64,000 bases of DNA from Mansonella perstans. Its lineage: Eukaryota > Nematoda > Chromadorea > Rhabditida > Onchocercidae. The stretch spans positions 1 through 64,000 of the forward strand of contig JBAMDO010000033.1 of the NCBI GenBank assembly GCA_037074765.1. The letters run 5' to 3'. The translations under genes and the position numbers were made by a program. This document shows, one piece after another, positions 14,104-26,500 of the stretch; position 1 is the stretch's first letter, and the number at the start of each line of letters is the position of its first letter. The notes beneath the pieces are model-generated. The model made no database searches and was not told the origin of the DNA. It worked only from the letters and a program-made list of their open reading frames with translations.

Positions 14104-15252
14104 TTATTTTCCTTTAGCCAGTCTCTCCGCCTTTCTTGCTTTGTGCAATTTCGCTACTTGCACACGCGCTAACCTATTTCGCAGCTGCTTAGCACGCATC
14201 AACTTGAATCGATCAAAATCGGTCATCTTTGCTTTCTGAAAAACAGAAAAATCAACAAATGTGAAAACATTTTTTATTCCTAATTCAAGGACTACATTGA
14301 AATGAAGAATGCCTTAGAACAACTAATAAAACGTGCTTGAAATAACTTGACAAAAACAATCAAATAACTAAAACATACTAGATATTTCATAAATCATCCT
14401 AAATGCAAAAAGTATGAAAAATAAGGTATAATGGACAACCATGACTTATATTGCAATGATTTTTTTTTTTTTATTTTCCAATTCCGAAATATTAGTTAAT
14501 TAATATAGAATCAACTTTTTCACAAATGACTTTTTATATATTAGTATAATGAAATCTAAACTTGCATAGATTTAGACATAAAATAATTTCACAATATCAC
14601 TTCAAATCATTTCTTATGATCTACCACTACAGGTAGTGTCATATATATGCAGAACTGCTTCCTCTTCTCAAAAAAAGCCTTTTTAAAGACAGGTTATTAA
14701 TCAATTCTTGCATAACGGTTATCCAGTCAGCAGCAGAAATGACATGTATGAATATAATACTTACAATTTCCTTTTTAGCAAGCTTTTGTGCCCACAAAGT
14801 TTCTGAATATTTTTCCAAGACTTTCGTTTCATTAAATGCTTTCGTGACATTTCTTGTGCGCATTCCATGTCTTAGTGGTATACGAAATTTCGTTAAATGA
14901 AGGTCTTTAAAATTACGAACGGAACGTTTCACTCCTGTCAACGGTCCATCAATCAAAGCCTGAAAATTTATCAAAATCAAATAACGCAGCTTTGTCTCTC
15001 ATTGAAATTCGAAAAAGCTTTTGAACTTGCTCTATATTTCTTCAATATCTTTCTGGGTCAATAATCCTTAAATAACATGTAATGCAGAGGTTTACGATAA
15101 ATTATGATCCTTAATAAAAGATTTAAAGAAATGAAAATAAAACCAACCCTATTTCCATCAACAACATCAACAATAGCTGCCAATTTTCCATTACCATCAC
15201 CTTTGGCAACGTAGACCACGCGGCCTATCTCTACCATTCGTTTGCAGACCAT
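14104..15252 (-). CDS. rpl-14: 60S ribosomal protein L14 (eL14)
   Basis: Three exons on the minus strand: 15252-15148 (35 codons), 14959-14765 (65 codons) and 14235-14104 (43 codons plus stop). All junctions are phase 0, giving 143 aa, which is the usual eL14 length. The N-terminus ([34 protein letters not shown]) is the KOW-type beta-barrel start of eL14. The middle has [14 protein letters not shown] and the C-terminus is the expected Lys/Arg helix ending in ERLAKGK. It is a structural component of the cytosolic large ribosomal subunit. The start codon is the first ATG after a probable spliced-leader acceptor. The second intron (529 bp) is large for this gene; ribosomal-protein introns can host snoRNAs, but I could not identify one. 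Confidence 0.95.
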
Positions 15253-15264
15253 CTCTAATTAAGC

Positions 15265-15276
15265 CTATCAGGAAAA
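15265..15276 (-). promoter_or_regulatory. Probable spliced-leader acceptor of rpl-14
   Basis: Minus-strand TTTTCCTGATAG is followed 12 nt later by the L14 start codon, with no upstream exon needed. This is inference from position and signal only. Confidence 0.45.
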
Positions 15277-17549
15277 GTTATTTATCATTTGATTAAATAC
15301 TGATAAGAATTATCAATAAATCTGATTAAAACGGTATCAAAAAATCGTGGTATTTGTCAAAATATTCTAAACACAAGCATTTTGAATACCCGAAAAATTC
15401 AGTGAAAATTCGCCTCCGGTACGTCCTGAGATAGTTAAATTTTCAGTAAATCTTCTTATAGCTAAAGCTCTACAGATCTGAAGATCCGCTTCCCGTAAAA
15501 TCTACATCGGGAAACGACCACCCCTTCCCGAACGCCATCCGGAAAACAAACCTTCCAGTACATCTCACAGAATGCCCAGTTTTTCCTATTCACTGCCTCC
15601 TTTCTATCCCTAACCATGAAACAAACCACATACTCTTTGTGCCACTCAATCCATACGCTTTGTGCAAAAACCTAAATCTCTTGAAATCGTAATTTTAACT
15701 TCCCTTTGCTGCAGGCAACATACCACGGAAAATTCAGTAAACTGGATCGAGAATTTACTGTGCAGTTCAGGTCTAGTTCAGGAATTATGACTCAAAATAA
15801 AAACTTGGAAGTCATTTTTAAGACTTGAATTAGATCAAACATTAAAAGGCTGAAGTAGTCGTTGAAAAGTTAATTATATTCAAGCTTTGAACTATGTAGA
15901 ATTATATGGCTTTATATAGTTGTATTATTGAATGTACTTAGAGTTAAGATATGAGATGTAGAGTTAAATTGTATGAATAAAATACCTTAAAATGAACTAG
16001 TAGTTACAAGTGAAAAAAAACAAAGCAATCATTCAACTCACATTAGTCATATTTCATAAATCTTACTTTATTTCTCTCAATTCATTTCCATTTTTCGTAC
16101 TAAAACAATTATCAAAAAAAAAAGAGAGTTAAATATATGTAAACTACACTGAACCAGGTACTTACTATTCAATATCTCAGAGATCGCATATGCTATGTTA
16201 TTGTTCATAATGATATTTGAAATTAAAGTAATCTGTAAGATTTAAATCATAAGTGACAAAATTATAGATCAAGAAATATCACAGATAATATTTCAGTAAT
16301 CGATAGCAAATATATGTATGAATATATGAATCAACATAAGAACAAAATTATTTATTCACAATAATTGTAAAAAAAAAAAAAAAAAAAAAAAACGAACTGT
16401 GAAAGATGAGTATAAAATCAAACACAACCACATGTAATGATGATTACAATTTACAAGGATTTATTGAACTATCTTACAATTATCTTACACTATTTTACAA
16501 ATTTTGAATTATCTTACAATCTTTGAACTATTTAACATTAAATTTAATTTTAATTTAAAGCATTGAGCTCATTTACAATTTCATTCCCCTAGCTATCTTA
16601 TTTAATTATCATTTCTGATAAATTGCTCTAAATTACACCATAATATTGAGTATAGAGAATTCAATTTCAAAATTTTCAATTTTAATTCGGATTTTTTTCC
16701 TAAGCTAAAGCATTTAATTTCAATATCGCTGCATTATTACATCATTTAAATTTTTATAAAAAAATTCCATCACATTCTAATTTGAGCCATAATAATTTCA
16801 GTTCATTCTACAACAAAGAAATCGTTTCTGCAGGGATCACTTTAATTTTGAACGATTACCAGAAAAGAAAAAAATTTCCCAAATGTATCGCGAACGATCC
16901 AAATTTTCAATTTCTTTCTTTTCGGGTTGGGGTAATCAAAAAAGAAAAAACTGTTCCTAGATGAATCTTCTCCCGCTTCAATTTAAATTTTCAAGCACGT
17001 TAATTTCCTCTTTGAATGATAAAATACACCTTTGTTAAAAACCTGCCGCCTGATATGACATTGATACTTGATATGACCTTATATATTCAGAAAATAATTT
17101 ATATTGGAACATACGGACATATGCAAAACAAAAACGCTAGCGAAAACTACTCAATAAACTACTACTCAATTATAAAGAATTTTTGCAAATTTTCAAGATA
17201 AAATTAAAAATTCAATTTAAAACTAAACATTTAGAAAGGGAATAATACAGAGATCATCGAATAAGTGGAATTATTCACTCAATAATAACTACATATGCAT
17301 GAAATTGTGTAAAAGTGGAAATGCAAAGTGGTAGATTATGAGAACGATATGACTTGAAACACCGACAGTACTTTATGTCCCGGAAAAAGTAAATCTACTT
17401 ATGAGTAAATCAAAAAACGAACCGTGCAATTGGACGAAGTATCAAATTGAATGTGGAAATGCATGAAAAGAAATATCATATCCGACTAGATATTACAAAA
17501 TTATTAGTTGCGAACAATGATCAACACTGACTTCCAGTAGCTCCAACAT
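15277..17549. other. Intergenic region upstream of rpl-14 and downstream of tomosyn
   Basis: Between about 15390 and 15790 base composition is clearly more G+C-rich than the surroundings, with several TTCAGTAAA/TTCAGTGAA words; it is the natural position of the rpl-14 promoter. A run of about 22 A lies at 16371-16392. Short open frames at 16782-16964 and 17016-17201 show no motif. The 3' UTR of tomosyn should occupy the right end. Confidence 0.55.
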
Positions 17550-20500
17550 CTAGAAATTGTACCATTTTTTCTTTTCGTACTTTTCCATTAGCTTTCCTGT
17601 TCGCTGCGAAAGGTTCATTGCATTTTCTTTAAGTCGTTCTGTTGCATCTACGGTTATATTCAATTTTTCTCCACGTTCATTTAAAGCCTGAAAATTTGGA
17701 ATATTGCAGATGTGAAGTCAACATGTTCATCAACAGTCAGGATTAAAAGTTCGCCTCATGATAGAGAAAAATGAAATACGAAGGAAACAGAAAGACCTGA
17801 ACATAAAGAATTTAAATCGCTTCATTTATTTTTTGCATAGAACAGGCTGCCGATGATTCAAACAACCTATCTATGCTATATAGGATATGTATCTTAAAAT
17901 TGCTATACTTATCAGAATCATCAAGTCTCTAGAACTTGAATGAGAGTATTTTAATTTAAATGAAAAAAAACATAAAAGAATGGTAATAGGATTTAATAGA
18001 AAAGATGATATGATGTTGTGTGTTCTCTGTCCCCGAAGTTTTTCCGCAGATAAAAAATGCACAATAAATTAAAGAGATTATTCAAGGTTACTAAACAAGA
18101 TGAAAAAAGCTTTTTTCTAAAAGAATTTCTATAGCTTTATGATAATAAAATACCTGTAAAGCCATATTTGCAGCTTGACCCGCCGATAGTCCTCGTGCCA
18201 TTGCTTGCTCCATACTTGATGGACCAGGTATCGTTTTTGCAACAGAACGCATACTGCTACCGGATACCGAGTTGGAATTTTTGTCAAGAACTGAAATCTT
18301 TTTGAATTTCAAAACATTCAAGAGAAGTGAATAAATCAAGCAAATCAGAAAAGACAATACGAAATCAGGATAAAAGAAAACAATGAGAGATTAGAAATTA
18401 CATATAGTATCCAAATCAAAGCTGTCTTTTTGACTGGCAAATAACGTCGACACTCCTTTCAGGAATGAGCTTTTTGGTGGCTCAGGCATATCAATAGGCA
18501 CAAATAACTCGCCAGCTGATCCCTGCACTTGATTCGCTAATTCGGAGCAAACCGTAAATTTCTGGACCTAAAATATTTGAGACGTATAAAAATAGTGCAA
18601 TCCAAACCAGTAAATTTGATGGCCGAATATAAACTTTTAAACTTTCGCATAAAAAATCGGAGGAAATATATCCGAACCTATCTTAAATTTTGCCAATTTA
18701 TAGGTGCATAACGATCTTAATATGTTCATTTGGGCTACCCACTAATTAATTCAGTTTCATTTTCGACATGCTTCTTTCTCTTTTCTTATTCGATAAAGTA
18801 TATGAACGATTTCTTTTGAAGCTAAGAAAAAGTATGAAACGAAAAAAATTTCATTCGCCTACAATATTTTGATGATACACAACTATTTTCTGCAATCATC
18901 ATCAATAACTATACAACAAATAATACTAATCATTTCAATCAATCGTTTACCTCTGATGGCGTTATCGTATACATACCTAATCCATGTTCCGCAAAGCAGG
19001 TCTTGAAGCACATACTGAAAAAAGACCAAAATTGCGAAAACATTTCAGAATAATTTTCATTCTATTAAACTATAAAGCAATATATGAATCACAAAGCGCA
19101 AAATTTGCATAATTCCAATTTAAAGAAAACAGCACTACTTTTTTTTTCGTTTTGTTTTGAAGTAAATATCTCATTAAAGTAGCAGAAAAACAGGCAATTT
19201 TAATTATTTTTCAACTACATTTTCATGCTCCCAGCAACTACTTTACTGTAATTACTAATTTTACAATAAATGAAGATATTAGGAAAAAACTTACGGGTCA
19301 TCATAATCAATGGAATGTCTGAAGAGATTTGAGCAAAGAAGAAGTCTTAAACTCGGAAGGCTTAATATAACAATTTGCCCTGCACCATTTAATAACATTA
19401 ACACGGGAGAGCCATGAATATGTGTTGCTCGTGCCTGAAAAATACTGCTGAGAACTTATATTTCTTACAGATATGTAAAAATATACAGATAAAAAATGAA
19501 ATGTTCAGTTACTTCGTGCTGCATAATCTTGTACAAAATGCAAAATTTTGCAAAATAACTAGTTCCTAACTCTGATCCGATCATCTCATTTATTAAGCAA
19601 TTACATAAAATGACTTCACCTGAATAGCAAACAGCTTTTGTTTGCTGCCCAGTTAATATTTCATTTTTTCATATTATTTTTCTTATTTCTCAATTAAATA
19701 ATTTTCTAATCGAGGTTAACTGGGTAAGCAGTTTCAGCGACTCCGTTATTTTTAAGCAGAAAATTAACCTTAACAAATGGGAATTCCGGGCGATATAAAA
19801 ACAAGGAATTGAAACTTGGTAATGCAACGGTTTGTACTTCATCCTCAGAAACCAAAATAGCAAGCTAAAACAAATAAAATTAATTAATAAAAATAATTTT
19901 GCAGGCGAAAGAACGAAAACATCAAGGGTGAAAATCGAAGAACCTTTAGGGATGTTATTTAGTATGAATATGTATCAATAACTCCAGATCAAGCATTTAA
20001 CAATAAGTACCAAACAGAAAATTTTTCGATCATTTACCTGCAAAAATTCATCCTCTCGAGAATGTTCCGCAGCGTTTGAACAAGTTGGTGAAAGACTTAA
20101 TTTTGTAAGAACTCTATTTGGAAAATCATTCTCTTCCGAATTGTTTCGATCATCTTCCTAAAATAGTTCAATTTATTCATTCTTTTTATTGGTAAAAGTT
20201 TGCAATTTCAACTGAATCACATAAAATTTTCCATCTATTCAGTCTAACTAGGGAGATTATGAAACTCTTACTTGTAAGAGTTCCAGGTAAATTAATTGTA
20301 TTAAATTCACTAATAAAAATAAACATTGTGATTTAGAAACTATGCATTACAAATTTAAAACTAACTTTGGATTTCGCAATCACCTTTTCATGATAACTTT
20401 CTGCTGCACCTTCTAACAGACAAAAATTTCGATCCATCAACGTTGTGTATAACATACGTCCTCTCATCCGAACTAATGAACCTGAAAAAAAATTTCCAGA

Positions 20501-23500
20501 AGATTCATTTTGAGTATTTTAATTCATTTTATTTACTTTTCAATTTTCAAGCAATCTTACAAAATAATAAATGATGAGATCAACGCAAAATGTTTTGCAA
20601 AAAAGAACAAAAGAACGAACCGCTATAAGCCACAGAGACTGCTGAGTTTAGACGATCAGCCGGAAGCAGTAAATGATAGATGATACATGTGCTCGAAGAA
20701 GTGCCAACCCAAAGGCATAAATGTGCTCGAGAATCTGAAATTCTTCAAAAAATCACACTTCTCGAGATCTTCCAAAATTTAAAGCCGTATATATTGGGAG
20801 CTTTTAATAATCGATGCAAATTCTTCTCTAAGTATGCTTATTTCATTGAAAATCCCAAACATTTATTTAAGACAAAAATTAATCCATTAAAAATATCAAA
20901 CCTTTTTTATTGACAAATGATTGGATAAATGTTAACGATGTCACACTCTCCGAAAAGCTGCTTGATAGACTTTCATCTACTGAATTTCCCTTCGTTGCTG
21001 ATGAATCTGAAATTCATAAAGCTTATTCCCAAATACAAGTCTTTAAAATTAAAAATTGACCCTTCTTTCAAACACAATTTCAAGCAAATTTTGCTATCCA
21101 ATTTGATAGAATTAATATAGAACATTGTAAAAGAATCAAGAATAAAATCAAAATTACTCGATATGGAAACATCCATGCATACTAATTTTCCAAAGTATCG
21201 GAAGTTAAAAAAATCGAAAACGGAAAGAAAAATTAAAGTAAGGAATATAAGACACCAGGTACCAATCGTGTTCATCCGTGCTAACATGTCTCAGTTCCTC
21301 AGATAATTTTTCCTATATCAAAAGTAAGTCTTAAAAATTCTCAGATTCATTCGCACTTGAACAAGAATTTGAAAAGAATTAAATTCACATATATATACTA
21401 TGCAAAAACAATAGGAATTAAATGCATCCATTCATTCTCACAATTTTCTTTTCTCATCTCTCACTTTGCATTAACCTCTGACATTAAATCTTATAATTAG
21501 GACTTATTTTAAAATAAAAATTTATTTCATTCAAAAATAGAAAAAAAAAATGATAAACTAAAGAAAAGAAAACGTTGTGTACAGTTAGAAATATTGTTTA
21601 CAATTAATTGATAATAATTAGCTTTTGGTAATTATTTTGTATTAAAATTAATCTTTTCTTATCCAGTCATTGTAACATATTTAATATTTACGTTAATATT
21701 CTGAACTTTTTTGAAAGAATTCTGCTTTAAAAGAATGAAACCAATATTGGAAATTAATACTAGCTTATCGGGGAAAAAAAAAGGACACGTCTGGAATCAC
21801 AAAAGATAGCATTGAAGAATTTCAGAAGAATATATGGAATCTAAACAACAGTCAACTCATTTATAGTCTCAGCTAAAAAATACGATAATTTCAATGATTA
21901 GGTAATGTAAAAAATAACGTATCATGATGGAAGATATTTTTAGATGCTTCAAATCTGTCACATTTCGATGTTCAATTAAAATGTTCGAAACAACAAGTGA
22001 TAGAATGATTTTCAATTAAAAAAACATATTTAGTTTCAGCACATCATCAAAAAAAAGCATTATATCTATTAACTGAATGATAATAATCTTTTACGTCAAT
22101 ATAAGTCTAAACATAATCTGGATTACGTATGTGATAAAAGCATTGTAAGCTTGTAAGCTGATAATTTCAAATATTACGACAACCTTAATTCTTTATAACC
22201 TTGTACAGCATATATAGGGATTTTTTTTTTTTTTAAACATAAGGCTTCAATAAATTAGTTTCATCTTACTTTATAATCTTTATAGCATACGTGAAGACAA
22301 AATAAGAGATGAAGGCTAAATAAAAAAAAGAGGAAAATGCAAGGAGTGGAATAAAAATAATTAACAAAAAGATACAATTAGCCTTCTAATTTTCCTATTT
22401 TTATTCATTTACAAAAAAGAAAAGATGTGAGTAATATACAAAATAAAAAAGGATATTAGAAAACAAAAATAAGTACCATTAATTTCATAGCCTGAATCAA
22501 CAGCAGAATACGACTTTAATAACTGTGGCCGCCTAGTCGAATAGTGGCGTGGATTTTCCGTATTACCGCGTAATATCGGTTTGTTAGTGACGATAACTGG
22601 TGGTGAATCCATATTACGCTTTGTATCCGCTCCATACCGAAGCTACCGTAATAACCAATTTTAAAAATTGTAACAAAAGATTTGCAAATTTTTCAAATTT
22701 TAATTAAAAAAAGTAGTTCATCTCAAGATTTACTATAAAATATTAAATGATGATTTGGTTTTGAAAGCAATATTTGAGAATATATCCCTATTCTAAGCTT
22801 ACTATTACTATTTAGAATCACCTAATCAGTTATTACTGTAGAGATGTAAAAGTAGTCAATGATACATATATGATAGTGAAAAAGCAAAAAATAATAGTCC
22901 AAGAAAAAGCTGGCAAACAAATGAAGTGATAAATATTGGAGAAATCGAAATAGTACGTAAGCAGAAAGACAAAACACAACTTAAAACTTTGAATGTACGA
23001 CCGATCAAGAAAACACCAAACCACTCCTGATCAAACACTTTCTCTTAAGTGCTTGCAGTATAACATATTGTTTTCATTCAAGCAAAGCAGAGTCCATAAT
23101 AATATTTGCATAGAATCAATTGAAAAATTAATTTAAACTTTCAACAGATACTCTTCATCCTCTCGTTCCTATATGCACAATAATGAATCCAAACTTTAAA
23201 ACGCGCAAGCAAATGAAAATGAACAATTATATTTCATTTTTAAATTGCGTGATCGAAAAACATTCACTCTATTAAAATTCTTGTTCATTTATTGTAAAAA
23301 TAATAAACTATAAAAGCATTTATTGTAAAAAGCATAAAAATAAAAAGCAGGAAATAGGATATGCATGCTTATTAGCCTTACCTAAAGTTTCTTTCGATCT
23401 CGATACTGATCTAAAATATTCGTTAGATGATGCTGCATTAGGTGATGTATGTATTGCTGATGATCGAATAAAAGGTTTCCTTTTGACATAAAGTTTGTCG

Positions 23501-26500
23501 ATCACGTAGTTTGCATCGACCACCTGAATTCTTCCGAAATCCTCTGAAACCGCTCTTACGATTCCCTTCCTTTGCATAAATGTATTTTCCATTTCATTTT
23601 GAATTTCTATCCCCACTGGTGAATGCTGTTCGTAATCTAAATTATGCGCAGAGGAATGTTTATATGCCAAAATCTCCTTATTTCTTGTCGTCATAGCTTT
23701 CATTGTTTTTATTTTATCATTTCCATCTGCTGTCCGTGTAAAAAATGTTCTTCTCATACATTTGAAAAGCTTCCGATGTCTCTGCGATTTTATGGGAAAT
23801 TTCAACTGCATCGATGGAGCTTTAATCACTTTTGATGCAGTACATTTATCTACTTTTGGAGTAGCACATTTAGCGGAAACATCACACGGACAAATTATAT
23901 CTGCTTGCAAAGATACGGACACATTTGTTGCAGAAGTTTCGTGCTGCTGCGATTGTACGATAAATGACTGAAAATATGTCATCAAACATAGCAAAAAATT
24001 GCATGCAAGCAAAAAATCTCGCAACCAAAAACTGTATTTTAGCACATTTAAGCGAAACAAGGAAAAAGATGACCTGGAAAAGATGTACTGGTAGAACAGC
24101 ACATATGTCATCTTAGACGTGAACAGCAATTAACTCGCAAACTTTCGTCAATTCATAATGCACAACTTATCAGCATCCACCACCCACCACTATCTATTCA
24201 TGCTTTCTACGAAATACTTTTGCGTCATTCAATTGGTATCAGCTAATTTATCAGGACCGGTATAAGTTACTTAAACGCTCATTCTTTGATACATATTAAT
24301 TTGAAAATTTTAAAAAATCACAGTAAAATGTAAGGAAACGAGGAATGCGAAACGTGACCAATGACGGCAAGAAGCAAAGCAAATTACTGCACAGCAACCA
24401 GTCATTCATATAAAGCAAGCAAAGAAAGAGAAAAGAAGATGAAAACTGCAACACTTGAATTCTATTCTCATAAATTCAAAAAAAAAATTGAATTAAAAAT
24501 ATCTTTATAGCTCATAATTTCATAAGTACTCAACTAAGCTCACTAGCTTATTCTCTGCAATTTTTTACTAGAATAAGACATGTAATTTAATTTAATAGAT
24601 GAATACTAAAATTCAATGTTATGATTTGTCAAATGAACCGAACCTCATTTCTTATCCTCTAGAAATCCACAAAAGTTACTCTCCAAACCAGAAACTAATT
24701 TCAAAAAAAGATCAGAAAGACAAACATCATATTGGCTTGAGTTGCTGTTTTGACTAAGCAATATCGGAGGTGAATGCGGCTGACCGTATAGATCAGCGAC
24801 TGACCAAGAACAGATTATGATGTATTGTACCGAATCAATCAAGGTTAAACTTGTTGCTGTGCCTGAAAGTAATGAGATTGGTGAATGCATTTATAAAATG
24901 CAGGATAATATATTTCAGAATAAAAAAGTCTAAAACATATCATGGTTGCTAATCAGCATCATATCTCACGAGAAGATATATATCAGCATTACATCTTTCG
25001 GGACTATATGTAGTAATAAGAAGAAATAAAAGTCAAAACCCAAAGCAATAGTGCCGTATGCTGAATTAAGAGCCATGGCTGTAACTGTCTCCGGCTGTGA
25101 CGCATTTCTCCATGGAACCATGCATACCAAATCTGGCTGAAAGTAATATTTTATTAAGGGCTCAATGACAAACAATAAACAGAATTTTTAATCGCATCCA
25201 TGCCCACCTGATATCCTGCATGTCTTCTGAACACTCCACCTCGTACTTTCAGTGGAAAATAACCATTATGTGTGCTACTTTCACTGGTATCAGTACTATC
25301 TGATTCCACTGAGACTGCTGTTGCCTGCCTCTTCAATTCTTTCGGTGGAGAAAAAGCTTTAGACGATTCCACGTCACTTGATAAGGGGGGAAATAGAGGT
25401 TGAATATTAATTACCTGGAAGAATATGAAGATAACTTCTACAGAACTGTCAAAATATTTTTGTAAATAACTAAAAAGAATTCTGGTGAATATGGTATTTC
25501 AAGATTTGCTAGTGAGTTTTTGAGCAATAAAAATGAAATGACACCTCAGAACATATTTTTATTTTCCGATAATATAATCTATTAAGTTTTTTGAAATTCT
25601 TGATATCTTACAGTTATTTCATGAGCATTTTCAGTTTTTGCGAAACGAAACAGTGTCAATTGTCCACTTTGTCCAGCAACTAGCAGTAGTCGAGAATTTA
25701 AACATAATTCAATCATTGTAACGGCATTCGATGCTTCATGAAACTCCACCCTATCGTTTCGTTCGAAATGCCGTCCACATTTTAATTTGTACAAAATTTG
25801 TAGATGTTCACCCGATGCCTGCCAAAATTTTATGGACCCATCTTCATGGCTGCAATAAATGGAATGTTAACTGAATTATTCTTGTTCAACAAAAATTAAA
25901 ATTTCTTACTAATTAACTAAATTGATTTAATTATTAAAGCACAAGGTAAAGTAAAGCATTTTGCGTACTAAAGTTCTTCTTTGAAAACATTTCACTTATC
26001 ACAGTTCTTTTTCTTTAAAACTTCAAATTCTTCAAATTCTTGCGGAATTGTTTTACGTCTGTCGATAACTGAAACGATATCAGTGCCTGATTTTCGCTAA
26101 ACACTTGAATAATAATGAAAAGCTACCCCGTAAGTAACAATTCTTGATGACCCATTGCACAATCCCGTCCATTTCCACCAGTGATCGGCCATGGCTGTAA
26201 AACAAGATTTCAAAACTACAAACTAAACAAGTGCCAAAGCACGAAAACTTGAGTACAAAGAAAAAACAAATAAACCTTGTCACTAAATCCTTGAAACCGC
26301 TGTTTCGCACCAACAAGTGCAAGAGCACCAAGTAAATCAAGAGGACAGTTGGAAAAATAATTTATGCATCGCACTGGTGATTCATGAATATTCATGGGAC
26401 TGACATTTTCATGGCACGGGTAACTACAATTTTTGATTGTTTGTAATAAGAATTTAAAATTCATAAACAGTTTAGATTATCTTTTTAACCATTTGAAAAC

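Noticed and set aside
14236..14764. snoRNA in the large rpl-14 intron
   Set aside because: No clear C/D or H/ACA box pair at the right spacing.
21259..21314. Exon-like piece in tomosyn (EKLSEELRHVSTDEHD) between TATAG and GGTACC
   Set aside because: Enters phase 0 but leaves phase 2, so it cannot be joined in frame to the next exon (needs phase 1).
22833..23038. Two overlapping minus-strand open frames
   Set aside because: They lie between the two tomosyn linker exons, are hydrophobic and AT-driven, and have no splice-site support.
24253..24261. Bacterial endosymbiont (Wolbachia) insertion, expected in filarial genomes
   Set aside because: No stretch in the window looks like bacterial coding sequence; nothing supports a transfer.
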